Source of the DNA: Chitinophagaceae bacterium | GTDB taxonomy: Bacteria > Bacteroidota > Bacteroidia > Chitinophagales > Chitinophagaceae | Reading direction: 5' to 3' | DNA length: 64,000 nt | NCBI GenBank assembly: GCA_016708765.1 | Contig: JADJFD010000005.1 | Coordinates: 285,204-349,203 of the forward strand | Shown: in pieces, positions 1-7,768 of the stretch | How positions within the stretch are numbered: the stretch's first letter is position 1 | Layout of the letters: each line of letters begins with the position of its first letter | Position numbers and translations under genes: made by a program | Notes under the pieces: model-generated | The model's input: only the letters and a program-made list of their open reading frames with translations | Told to the model about the DNA's origin: nothing | Databases searched by the model: none

Positions 1-137
1 AAAGGATCAAGTGATGTGACCATAAAAGGGAGTAAGGTATTAGACAATTAGCAAGTGCAATTCATTAACATTCTTTTGTAGACTTCACAGTCCTCTTTCC
101 GTCATAGGTATATTAATCACTTTTAAAACGTACCATT

Positions 138-479
138 ATGAAAAGAGTATTTACATTATTAATTGCAACAGGATTACTTGTTGCAGCTGATGCCCAACCT
201 GGCGTTCGAAATGGCCGAAGCCCCGTTGGTGTAAACGTTTCTGTAAACAATCGATCTGTAGCAAGCAACAGTTTTGCCGCAGACCGAAGAATGCGGGAAG
301 AAATTATTCGTATCAACATTAAGTATGACCGTAAAATTCAACAGGTAAGAAACCAGTTTTTTACAAGGCATACAGTAAAAGCAAGGCAGATCCGTTCGCT
401 GGAAATGCAACGTCAGCGGGAAATAAGAAAAGTGCAGATGAAATACAGTCGTTATAATCACGGAAACCGCCGTTATTAA
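138..479 (+). CDS. Small basic secreted protein, unknown function
   Basis: This is a 113-residue protein that I do not recognise. An N-terminal signal peptide (KR, then a hydrophobic stretch ending in ADAQ near residue 20) suggests export. After a short Gly/Asn-rich stretch, the remainder is highly basic and probably helical (many Arg, Lys, Gln and Ile), with repeated charged RQREIRK-like patterns. The start is the only ATG near the signal peptide, and it is preceded by an AT-rich leader with no Shine-Dalgarno sequence. A terminator hairpin follows about 40 bases after the stop, so the gene is probably monocistronic. Small exported basic proteins of this kind are common in Bacteroidota, but I cannot assign a role. 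Confidence 0.75.
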   Translation: MKRVFTLLIATGLLVAADAQPGVRNGRSPVGVNVSVNNRSVASNSFAADRRMREEIIRINIKYDRKIQQVRNQFFTRHTVKARQIRSLEMQRQREIRKVQMKYSRYNHGNRRY

Positions 480-516
480 TCATTAAAAAAAGAAGAAAAT
501 TTCGAGCCACCACCAG

Positions 517-543
517 CCTCCGTGTAAAAGCGGGGGTTTTTTA
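517..543 (+). terminator. Intrinsic terminator of the small secreted protein gene
   Basis: A six-pair stem (CCTCCG with CGGGGG, one G-T wobble, eight-base loop) is followed by a run of six T. It lies 38 bases after the stop at 479 and just touches the end of the convergent thioredoxin-like gene. Confidence 0.6.
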
Positions 544-1095
544 TTTCCATTTGATATTGCAGCCTATACTTGGGCGTTGCTCTTTTGATACAGGTTCGTT
601 ACTTATTAAATTATCCAAAGCCTTTCTTATATCAGTTCCGGTAACAGGTATTCCATTGCCGGGGCGGGAATCATCTAACTGTCCTCTGTAAACTAACAGG
701 TTGTTTGCATCATAAATAAAAAAATCGGGAGTGCAGGCTGCGCCAAATGCTTTTGCTACATCCTGCGTTTCATCATAACAATATGGAAAAGGATAGGCAG
801 ATTCTATTGCAATGGCTTTCATTTTTTCTGGTGCGTCATCGGGATGCTTTACTATATCGTTAGCACTGATGGCGATAAAACCAATTCCCTTTTCTTTATA
901 ATCATTGGCCAGCTTTACTAGTTCATCATTTACATGCACCACAAATGGGCAATGATTACAAATGAATAGGATGAGGGTTCCATATTCTCCTTTTATCGTA
1001 TCTATCGAAATCATTTTCTCCGACACGGTATCAGGAAGAGAAAAAGCCGGAATAGCAGTTCCTAATGCTATCATTTCAGAATATGTTCTTGCCAT
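541..1095 (-). CDS. Thioredoxin family protein (AhpC/TSA-like redoxin)
   Basis: The 184-residue protein has a thioredoxin fold of the AhpC/TSA/redoxin type. The active-site motif C46-N-H-C49-P is clear, and the AISANDI and TPDFFIYD segments match peroxiredoxin-like thioredoxin domains that use a CxxC pair. No signal peptide is seen, so it is probably a cytoplasmic thiol reductase or peroxidase of unknown substrate. I chose the start at MARTYSEM rather than five codons upstream because a TAccTTTA -7 element lies four bases before that ATG. It converges with the gene at 138-479. Confidence 0.85.
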   Translation of the reverse strand: MARTYSEMIALGTAIPAFSLPDTVSEKMISIDTIKGEYGTLILFICNHCPFVVHVNDELVKLANDYKEKGIGFIAISANDIVKHPDDAPEKMKAIAIESAYPFPYCYDETQDVAKAFGAACTPDFFIYDANNLLVYRGQLDDSRPGNGIPVTGTDIRKALDNLISNEPVSKEQRPSIGCNIKWK

Positions 1096-1099
1096 GGGG

Positions 1100-1107
1100 T
1101 AAAGGTA
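1100..1107 (-). promoter_or_regulatory. Bacteroidota -7 promoter element (TACCTTTA)
   Basis: TACCTTTA on the minus strand closely matches TAnnTTTG and ends four bases before the chosen start of the thioredoxin-like gene, which predicts an almost leaderless mRNA. Confidence 0.4.
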
Positions 1108-1162
1108 CAACTGTGATGCTTCAATGCTAAATTGATAATTATCAATAGAACTATGAAAGGCT

Positions 1163-1170
1163 TATATTTA
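1163..1170 (+). promoter_or_regulatory. Bacteroidota -7 promoter element (TATATTTA)
   Basis: TATATTTA matches TAnnTTTG at seven of eight positions and ends 22 bases before the alcohol dehydrogenase ATG. No Shine-Dalgarno sequence lies between. Confidence 0.4.
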
Positions 1171-1192
1171 GCAAAATCTTAAAATAATAATT

Positions 1193-2236
1193 ATGTCTTC
1201 TACAAAAGCTTATGCTGCCCTCGATACTACTTCACCATTAGTTCCTTATACCATTGAAAGAAGAGATCCAAAACCACATGATGTGCAGATTCAGATATTA
1301 TTCTGCGGTGTTTGCCACAGTGATCTGCATTTTGTAAAAAATGACTGGGGCATGAGTACCTATCCATTGGTACCCGGCCATGAAATAGTTGGAAAAGTAA
1401 CAGCTGTTGGCGATCATGTAAAGAAATTTAAAGTAGGTGATTTGGCTGGTATCGGTTGTCTGGTAGACAGCTGCCGTGATTGTGATAATTGTAAAGAAGG
1501 TCTTGAACAGTATTGTACCAATGGCTGGGTTGGAACTTATGGCGGCCAAGAAAAAGATGGCAGCGGTGCTACACATGGTGGTTATAGCAAATCGATATTA
1601 GCACATGAAGATTTTGTGTTGAAGATTTCTGAGAAGCTGGATCTCGCAGCTGCAGCTCCTTTATTATGTGCCGGCATTACCACTTACTCGCCACTGAAGC
1701 ATTGGAAAATAGGTAAAGGATCAAGAGTGGGAGTACTGGGATTAGGCGGACTTGGACATATGGGTGTTAAAATAGCAGTAGCGATGGGTGCGGAAGTTAC
1801 TATGCTCAGCCATACAGCTTCCAAAGAAGCTGATGCAAAAAGATTAGGAGCTCATCAGTTTGTATTGACAAGTGATGCAGAACAGGTAAAAAAAGTAACC
1901 GGCTATTTTGATTTTATACTGGATACTGTTTCTGCAGATCATGACTATAACTCTTATCTGGCTTTGCTACGTTCCAGTGGCACAATGGTATGTGTAGGAT
2001 TACCAACTACTCCTGCGCAAATTCCAATGTTCAATCTAGTATTTGGAAGAAAGAGTATTGCCGGTTCATTGATAGGTGGCTTGCCAGAAACACAGGAAAT
2101 GCTTGACTTTTGTGCCGAGCATAATATTGTAAGTGATATTGAGATTATTGCAATGAAAGATATTAATACGGCTTACGAAAGATTAGAAAAAAGTGATGTG
2201 AAGTACAGGTTTGTTATTGATATGGCGACGTTGTAG
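1193..2236 (+). CDS. NAD(P)-dependent zinc alcohol dehydrogenase (YahK/CAD-like)
   Basis: The 347-residue medium-chain dehydrogenase probably reduces aldehydes with NADPH, as E. coli YahK and plant cinnamyl alcohol dehydrogenases do. Catalytic zinc ligands are visible as C38 (CGVCHSD), H63 (GHE) and a later Cys in LLCAGIT. The structural zinc loop has C94, C97, C100 and C108. A Rossmann GLGGLGHMG motif lies near residue 185. Length is normal for the family. A TATATTTA element lies 22 bases upstream of the ATG. It is probably a single gene, since the next gene is on the opposite strand. The physiological aldehyde cannot be read from the sequence. Confidence 0.92.
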   Translation: MSSTKAYAALDTTSPLVPYTIERRDPKPHDVQIQILFCGVCHSDLHFVKNDWGMSTYPLVPGHEIVGKVTAVGDHVKKFKVGDLAGIGCLVDSCRDCDNCKEGLEQYCTNGWVGTYGGQEKDGSGATHGGYSKSILAHEDFVLKISEKLDLAAAAPLLCAGITTYSPLKHWKIGKGSRVGVLGLGGLGHMGVKIAVAMGAEVTMLSHTASKEADAKRLGAHQFVLTSDAEQVKKVTGYFDFILDTVSADHDYNSYLALLRSSGTMVCVGLPTTPAQIPMFNLVFGRKSIAGSLIGGLPETQEMLDFCAEHNIVSDIEIIAMKDINTAYERLEKSDVKYRFVIDMATL

Positions 2237-2294
2237 AGTCGGAAGTCAGAAAGTCTTTAGTCGGGAGACGGTCGTAAATAATTTGAAGCTGCTT

Positions 2295-2921
2295 TTAATC
2301 GGGCAGCTTTTTTATGTCGTTGACAACAATAGCGTCGGTTATTAAAAAATGATTTTCTACTTCGTTAGTTAAACCTTCTCTTACTACTACTAATGTTTTT
2401 TCAGTTCTATTCGTAAGAACTTCTTTGAGTATACTATTAAACCCTTCGTTTCTTAATTCTAATGGTCCAACTTCATCGATAATCAGCCAGCCATTTTTTT
2501 GTATTGCATCACGGATAACTTGGATGGCCGTATCAAAATTAGCTTTACTGAAAGTGTATTTTCCAACAGTTAATACTTCTTTTTCATGTTCGGCTGCTTG
2601 CATTGGAAACTGCTCTTTTGTGTGAGCATTCATAAAAACTCTTTTTTCGTTTACAACGGGAGTAAGAATGCCGTACACATCATTTCTATTGGCAGGCCAG
2701 TTAATTAATGATGTTGTTTTACCGGAATGAATTGGGCCAGTGAGAATATAAATTTGTTGCCGGGAAGAAGGGAAGGCGGGAAGAGGATTATCTGCTTTTG
2801 TATTTAATGCGTTTGCCAAAATTATTTTCGTTGCAGCCTTTATTTTTTTCCACCCTTTATATTCTACAGACTGTTTCCAGCTTTTTGTAATTAATTGTTG
2901 GGTGACGGGTAACAGCTCCAA
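2295..2921 (-). CDS. THEP1-like nucleoside-triphosphatase
   Basis: This 208-residue P-loop protein has a Walker A motif GPIHSGKTT at about 62-70 and a Walker B-like LIIDEVGPLEL around 147-155, the pattern of the NTPase_1/THEP1 family. The first 55 residues are an extra, mostly helical segment. A TTG start is inferred: the frame is closed by a TAG five codons upstream and has no ATG before the P-loop. It lies 27 bases downstream of the membrane-protein gene on the same strand, so they are probably co-transcribed. The pair is divergent from the xanthine dehydrogenase operon. THEP1 proteins hydrolyse NTPs in vitro, but their cellular role is poorly defined. Confidence 0.8.
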   Translation of the reverse strand: MELLPVTQQLITKSWKQSVEYKGWKKIKAATKIILANALNTKADNPLPAFPSSRQQIYILTGPIHSGKTTSLINWPANRNDVYGILTPVVNEKRVFMNAHTKEQFPMQAAEHEKEVLTVGKYTFSKANFDTAIQVIRDAIQKNGWLIIDEVGPLELRNEGFNSILKEVLTNRTEKTLVVVREGLTNEVENHFLITDAIVVNDIKKLPD

Positions 2922-2948
2922 TACTTCTTTTATTTCCTATTATAACCC

Positions 2949-3851
2949 TCACTTTTTCTTTTGCAACCAATGGTGCAATAATTGTTTTAATAATGGTCCC
3001 ATTAAAAATATCCAGCTCAATACAATAATAAAAGACCGAACAACTATTTTTAATACAATATGAGAAGGCAGCAGTGGTTTCCCAATGTTGAAATAAGATT
3101 GAGCATACAAGCCAACCAGTATAATCCAGACAATGAAGAGTGCAGTCTTTAGTCGTTTCCTTTTTTTAACTGTAGCAGGAAGTATTGTTAATTCGCCTTC
3201 TTGTAATTCAATGAGGAGTTCTTTTTGCTTGCTCCATTTTTCAATTCGTTTTGGTAAAACAGAAGCTAATAATCCAACGAGAATGCCTGTTAGTAAGTGA
3301 AGCGATACGTAGGCAGTGCCAATAAGCAGACTATAATTTGTAGAAATCTTTTGTTTGGTAAGCCCATTGATAAAATCGTTGATCACTTTCCAGAGATCGT
3401 TGCCATATACGATGGTAAGAACAAGAATTCTTTGAAGGCCAGATTCCAATAACGACAGTACGGCAAAAAGAATGCAAGAGACTTGATAGAATTTTCTATT
3501 GCGGAAAAATAATAGCTCACCCAAAAAACCTTGAAAGAATAAGGCGATGTATGCAGGTGGCGGCGCCTGCGGACTCAACATCATTTTAAAAATGGCAACA
3601 ATGATTGTTGCTTTAATGATGGCCCCTCTTTGCGGCACATACCATGCAATAAGACAAATACAGATAACAGCAGAGCTTCCTACAAACAATCCGGATACAG
3701 GAATTTTTAATCCATGGATGATGCCACCGAGCATTGCTTCGCATAGCACCCAAAGAGCAATAAGCCGGTAATAGATACCCCTAACCCCTAAAGGGGAATT
3801 TTTAACCACGGCATATGAATCATTTATTTTCATTTCGATTTTCGCCACCAA
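2949..3851 (-). CDS. Polytopic membrane protein of unknown function, paired with THEP1-like NTPase
   Basis: The 300-residue integral membrane protein has about seven or eight hydrophobic segments and positively charged connecting loops. I do not recognise the family with confidence. The first half (IPVSGLFVG, APPPAYIALFFQG) has the flavour of small transporter S-components. Its N-terminal segment NSPLGVRG is encoded by a copy of a palindromic CCCCTAAAGGGG repeat found elsewhere in the window at gene ends, so the true start may lie downstream of it. It is first in an apparent two-gene operon with the NTPase. A role in cofactor or metal handling for the divergent molybdenum enzyme is only an inference from position. 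Confidence 0.6.
   Translation of the reverse strand: MVAKIEMKINDSYAVVKNSPLGVRGIYYRLIALWVLCEAMLGGIIHGLKIPVSGLFVGSSAVICICLIAWYVPQRGAIIKATIIVAIFKMMLSPQAPPPAYIALFFQGFLGELLFFRNRKFYQVSCILFAVLSLLESGLQRILVLTIVYGNDLWKVINDFINGLTKQKISTNYSLLIGTAYVSLHLLTGILVGLLASVLPKRIEKWSKQKELLIELQEGELTILPATVKKRKRLKTALFIVWIILVGLYAQSYFNIGKPLLPSHIVLKIVVRSFIIVLSWIFLMGPLLKQLLHHWLQKKK
3777..3806. repeat. CCCCTAAAGGGG-type palindromic repeat inside a coding region
   Basis: The stretch has tandem ACCCCTA units, the palindrome CCCCTAAAGGGG and then AATTTTT. It is translated on the minus strand as the NSPLGVRG segment of the membrane protein. Related palindromes lie at 27774-27802 and 43780-43804. Confidence 0.5.
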
Positions 3852-3875
3852 AACACACTAAATAACACGAAAAGA

Positions 3876-3987
3876 TTTGCTACGCAAACTTTTTTGTTTT
3901 GCCACAGATTACACAGATTAACACAGAACAGTTGCTTCGCAACTATTCTTTAAAAAAAAATCTATGCAAATCCGTGTAATCTGTGGC
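3876..3987. repeat. Long intergenic inverted repeat with nested hairpins
   Basis: Two arms of 27 bases (3901-3927 and 3961-3987) are inverted copies with 23 of 27 matches; each begins with GCCACAGATTACAC read inwards. Between them sits AGTTGCttcGCAACT (3930-3944), and just before the left arm lies TTTGCtacGCAAA (3876-3888). The element fills the divergent gap between the membrane-protein gene and xdhA. Similar 'CACAGATTACACAGATT' palindromes are frequent intergenic repeats in Bacteroidota. I see no gene in this 187-base gap. Confidence 0.6.
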
Positions 3988-4038
3988 TAACCCTTTCCCT
4001 CAATTATACTAACTTTAAAAGTTAATACTAAAGATAAC

Positions 4039-5436
4039 TTGCTACAGTTTATTCTCAACGATAAAACGATTGCTACTGACAATCCATCCGGAATGACGAT
4101 GCTGGATTTTATCCGCTATCATCAACACTTGATGGGAACAAAGATTGGTTGCCGTGAAGGCGATTGCGGTGCTTGTACAGTATTGGTTGGTGAAATTGTT
4201 GACGACAAACTAGTATATGAGTCCATGACCAGCTGCCTGTTGCCGATAGCTAATGCGAATGGGAAACATATTGTAACGATAGAGGGAATTAATTTTCCTG
4301 ATACATTAAACCCGATACAGCTGGCAATGGCTGATGAAGGTGCCACCCAATGCGGTTTTTGTACGCCGGGTTTTGTTGTTTCACTAGCTGGATTTTGTTT
4401 AAGCAATAAAAGTGAAAATGCAATAGCTGCGGTTGATGGAAATATTTGCCGCTGTACTGGTTATAAATCAATAGAAAGAGCGGCTAATAAAATTGCAGCA
4501 ATTGTAAAAGAGAAAAAGGAAGCTGATGCGATTAGTTTTGTAACCAAGCACAAAATACTTCCCGAATATTTCTCAGAGATAAAGGAAAGATTAATGTCTT
4601 TAAAGAATGTAGCAGCTCCCATCCACCATTCACCACTCACTACTCACTTAATAGCCGGTGGTACCGATCTCTATGTTCAGAAACAGGAAGAAATGGTTTA
4701 TGCGGACAGCCGCTATGTATTTGATCATCCTGAATTAAATAGTATTATCAAAGAAGGAAACAAATGTATTCTTGGTTCTTCGGTAACGGTAAGTGACCTG
4801 ATGGCTTCACCCATTTTTAATGAAGCGTTTCCTTTGTTTCAGCAATATGCCAAATTAATATCTTCTACACCAATAAGAAATATGGCAACTATTGCCGGAA
4901 ACTTTATCAACGCTTCGCCTATTGGCGACTTTACTATTTTCTTTTTGGCGTTGGATGCTCAGCTGATATTAAGTGATGGAAAAATAAAAAGAGAATTGCC
5001 GTTGAGAAAATTATACAAAGGATATAAAGATCTTGATAAAAGAAAAGAAGAACATATCGAACAAATATGGTTTGAATTGCCCGACAAGAATTCTTATTTC
5101 AATTTTGAAAAAGTAAGTAAGCGGACTCATTTGGATATTGCCAGTGTGAATACGGCGATTCATTTAAGAATGAATGGTGAAGCAATTAAAGAAGCTAGCT
5201 TATCGGCTGGTGGCGTTGGACCGGTACCAATGTTTCTCAAGAAGACTTCTGAGTTTTTAATAGGAAAGAAAGTAAATGATAAAATAATAGAAGAGATAAT
5301 TACAATCATGCAATCAGAGATTTCTCCGATTAGTGATGCAAGGGGAACAGCAGCGTATAAAACATTATTGCTGGGGCAATTGATAAAAAGTCATTTTATA
5401 AATATTAGTAAAGAAAGCCACGAATCACACCAATAA
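4039..5436 (+). CDS. xdhA: Xanthine dehydrogenase small subunit (2Fe-2S and FAD domains)
   Basis: The 465-residue protein carries two [2Fe-2S] clusters and FAD and passes electrons from the molybdenum subunit. Cluster ligands are C38, C43, C46 and C66, then C105, C108, C137 and C139 (CGFC and CRC patterns). FAD-binding motifs are IAGGTD at 205-210 and TIAGNFINASPIGD further on. The CO-dehydrogenase FAD C-terminal domain follows. The frame suggests a TTG start at 4039, because the domain begins at once. The linker at about 194-203 (PIHHSPLTTH) is encoded by a low-complexity CA/CT-rich stretch, and the last residues run into an inverted repeat. It is first in an operon with the Mo subunit and XdhC. 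Substrate (xanthine or another N-heterocycle) is inferred. Confidence 0.9.
   Translation: MLQFILNDKTIATDNPSGMTMLDFIRYHQHLMGTKIGCREGDCGACTVLVGEIVDDKLVYESMTSCLLPIANANGKHIVTIEGINFPDTLNPIQLAMADEGATQCGFCTPGFVVSLAGFCLSNKSENAIAAVDGNICRCTGYKSIERAANKIAAIVKEKKEADAISFVTKHKILPEYFSEIKERLMSLKNVAAPIHHSPLTTHLIAGGTDLYVQKQEEMVYADSRYVFDHPELNSIIKEGNKCILGSSVTVSDLMASPIFNEAFPLFQQYAKLISSTPIRNMATIAGNFINASPIGDFTIFFLALDAQLILSDGKIKRELPLRKLYKGYKDLDKRKEEHIEQIWFELPDKNSYFNFEKVSKRTHLDIASVNTAIHLRMNGEAIKEASLSAGGVGPVPMFLKKTSEFLIGKKVNDKIIEEIITIMQSEISPISDARGTAAYKTLLLGQLIKSHFINISKESHESHQ
4618..4652. repeat. Low-complexity CAC/ACT repeat within xdhA
   Basis: Repeats of the type CACCATTCACCACTCACTAC lie inside the xdhA reading frame, between the iron-sulfur and FAD domains. 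They are usually seen between genes. The insert keeps the frame and encodes a His/Thr/Pro-rich linker. Confidence 0.45.
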
Positions 5437-5482
5437 CACGAATAAATTATCTCAAATTAGTGTGATTAGTGAAATTCGTGGC
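5417..5482. repeat. Inverted repeat at the xdhA/xdhB junction
   Basis: Arms at 5417-5443 and 5455-5482 both start with GCCACGAAT read inwards and match at about 22 of 27 positions. The left arm codes for the last residues (SHESHQ) of XdhA and its stop, and the right arm ends nine bases before the xdhB ATG. It could modulate translation or mRNA stability between the two subunits. Confidence 0.55.
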
Positions 5483-5490
5483 GAACCAAA

Positions 5491-7743
5491 ATGAAGAATA
5501 TAGATTCATATACACATCTAAGAGGCGAGTCGGTTTATCTGGATGATATACCAATGACGAACGGCACATTATTTTGCGCAGTTTTTGATTCGCCTATTGC
5601 ACATGGAAAGATAAAATTATTAGATACCGCTGAAGCTACTACGATGGCTGGGGTTGTGCGAATTTTTACTGCCGCAGATATTCCCGGAGAAAATCAGATT
5701 GGAGGAATTATTCCCGATGAAGAATTGTTGGCTAATACGCATGTCCATTTTTGCGGAATGCCGATTGCATTAGTTGTTGCTACAAGTGATGAGGCAGCAA
5801 GAGCAGCTATAAAGAAAATAAAAGTTGAAATTGATCCGTTGCCAATTATTACAGATCCAAGAGAAGCAAAAGGAAAAGGCGAGTTGATCATTCCGCCAAG
5901 AACATTTCAATTGGGCGACACAACAAATGCTTGGAGTAAATGCGATTATATTCTCGAAGGACAAACTGAAACCAACGGTCAAGAGCATTTATATATCGAA
6001 ACACAAGGTGCTTATGCTGTACCACAGGAAAATGGTGCTTTCAGAATTTATTCTTCTACTCAAGGACCGACAGCCGTGCAACGAACAGTAGCAAGAGTCT
6101 TGAACTTGCCAATGAATCAAGTGGAAGTAGATACAACAAGACTTGGCGGTGGTTTTGGTGGTAAGGAAGATCAAGCAACTACATGGGCTGTGCTTTGTGC
6201 ATTGGCGTCTTATCATTTAAAGAAGCCAGTAAAATATTCTTTGCATCGCATGGAAGATATGCGGATGACAGGTAAGCGACACCCTTATTCTTCTGATTTT
6301 AAAATTGGGTTGAGTAAAGAATTGAAGATTCTTGCATACGAAGCAACATTCTATCAAAATGCAGGTGCTGCTGCCGATCTTTCACCTGCGGTAATGGAAA
6401 GAACATTGTTTCATTGCAACAACACTTATTTTATTCCAAATGTAAAAGCAACAGCTTTTTGTTGCAGAACAAATCTTCCGCCAAATACAGCCTTTCGTGG
6501 ATTTGGTGGTCCGCAGGGAATGTTTGTAATAGAAGCGGCGATTACAAAAGCAGCCGATGCATTAAATATTCCTGCAAGTGAGATTCAGCAAAAAAATCTT
6601 CTGCAAACTGGAGATGAATTTCCCTATGGACAAATAGCAGATAGTGAAGCAAACGAATGCTGGAATAAAGCGGATGAACAATTTAATATTAAAGAACTAC
6701 AAAAAGGAGTAGATGAGTTTAATGCTTCCAATAAAAATCATAAAAAAGGATTGGCCATCATGCCAATTTGTTTTGGTATCTCTTTTACTAAAACATTGAT
6801 GAATCAGGCAAGATCGTTGGTACATGTTTATACAGATGGTAGTGTGGCTGTAAGTACTGGTGCAGTAGAAATGGGACAAGGCGTAAATACAAAAATGCTA
6901 CAAGTTGCAGCCAGTGTTTTTTCAATAGACCCTTCTAAAATAAAAATAAATACAACCAACACTTATCGCATTGCCAATACGTCTCCTTCAGCTGCCAGTG
7001 CTACGGCTGACCTAAATGGTATAGCAACTGAAATTGCCTGCACTACAATTTTACAAAGATTGAAAGAAGTTGCTGCTGAAGAATTGAAAACGGAACTCAG
7101 TTCCGTTGAAATAAAAAATGAACGAATATATATAGACGGCAAGGCAACAGATTGGGATTGGAACAAACTGGTAATGGCTGCCTATGTAAAACGCATCAGC
7201 TTGTCTGAGCTTGCACATTACACTCCACCGGGTATTCATTTTGATGCAACAAAAGAAAAAGGACATCCGTTTGCTTATCATGTGTACGGCACTTCAATTA
7301 CAACTGTTACTGTTGACTGCATCCGTGGAATCTATGAAGTGGATGCCGTGAAAGTGGTGCATGATTTTGGAAAAAGTATGAACACCATGATTGACATCGG
7401 ACAATGCGAAGGCGGTATTGTACAAGGTATCGGCTGGATGACGATGGAAGAAATTATTTATGACAAAGAAGGAAAACTTCGCAGCAACGCATTGAGTACT
7501 TACAAAGTGCCAGATATTTATTCCGTTCCAAAAGAAATTACAATTCAATCTTTAACCACTGAAAAAAATAACCTGGCTATTTTCAGAAGTAAAGCTGTTG
7601 GCGAACCGCCGCTGATGTATGGAATTGGTGCTTACTTTGCTTTGCGTAATGCAGTGAAGGCTTTTAATCCTACAACTGTTATTCCTTTTGATGCGCCGAT
7701 GACACCAGAGAAAGTATTGATGAGTTTATACCCCAACACCTAA
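5491..7743 (+). CDS. xdhB: Xanthine dehydrogenase molybdenum-binding subunit
   Basis: The 750-residue large subunit binds the molybdenum cofactor and oxidises the substrate at a ring carbon. The aldehyde-oxidase a/b hammerhead domain comes first (about 1-120), then the Mo-binding domains. GGGFGGKE at 219-226 and the cofactor loop PPNTAFRGFGGPQG near 330 are typical. The base-catalyst glutamate is E705 in KAVGEPPL. The 54-base gap from xdhA contains an inverted repeat, and xdhC follows 25 bases after the stop. This is the separate-subunit (bacterial XdhA/XdhB) arrangement. Sequence alone does not settle whether xanthine is the substrate. Confidence 0.92.
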   Translation: MKNIDSYTHLRGESVYLDDIPMTNGTLFCAVFDSPIAHGKIKLLDTAEATTMAGVVRIFTAADIPGENQIGGIIPDEELLANTHVHFCGMPIALVVATSDEAARAAIKKIKVEIDPLPIITDPREAKGKGELIIPPRTFQLGDTTNAWSKCDYILEGQTETNGQEHLYIETQGAYAVPQENGAFRIYSSTQGPTAVQRTVARVLNLPMNQVEVDTTRLGGGFGGKEDQATTWAVLCALASYHLKKPVKYSLHRMEDMRMTGKRHPYSSDFKIGLSKELKILAYEATFYQNAGAAADLSPAVMERTLFHCNNTYFIPNVKATAFCCRTNLPPNTAFRGFGGPQGMFVIEAAITKAADALNIPASEIQQKNLLQTGDEFPYGQIADSEANECWNKADEQFNIKELQKGVDEFNASNKNHKKGLAIMPICFGISFTKTLMNQARSLVHVYTDGSVAVSTGAVEMGQGVNTKMLQVAASVFSIDPSKIKINTTNTYRIANTSPSAASATADLNGIATEIACTTILQRLKEVAAEELKTELSSVEIKNERIYIDGKATDWDWNKLVMAAYVKRISLSELAHYTPPGIHFDATKEKGHPFAYHVYGTSITTVTVDCIRGIYEVDAVKVVHDFGKSMNTMIDIGQCEGGIVQGIGWMTMEEIIYDKEGKLRSNALSTYKVPDIYSVPKEITIQSLTTEKNNLAIFRSKAVGEPPLMYGIGAYFALRNAVKAFNPTTVIPFDAPMTPEKVLMSLYPNT

Positions 7744-7768
7744 ATGGGCTTTTCAAATTTTTCTATTC

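Noticed and set aside
2237..2294. Terminator or gene remnant after the alcohol dehydrogenase
   Set aside because: The stretch is a low-complexity AGTCGGAAGTC-type sequence with no stable stem plus T tract and no frame; it is probably repeat debris.
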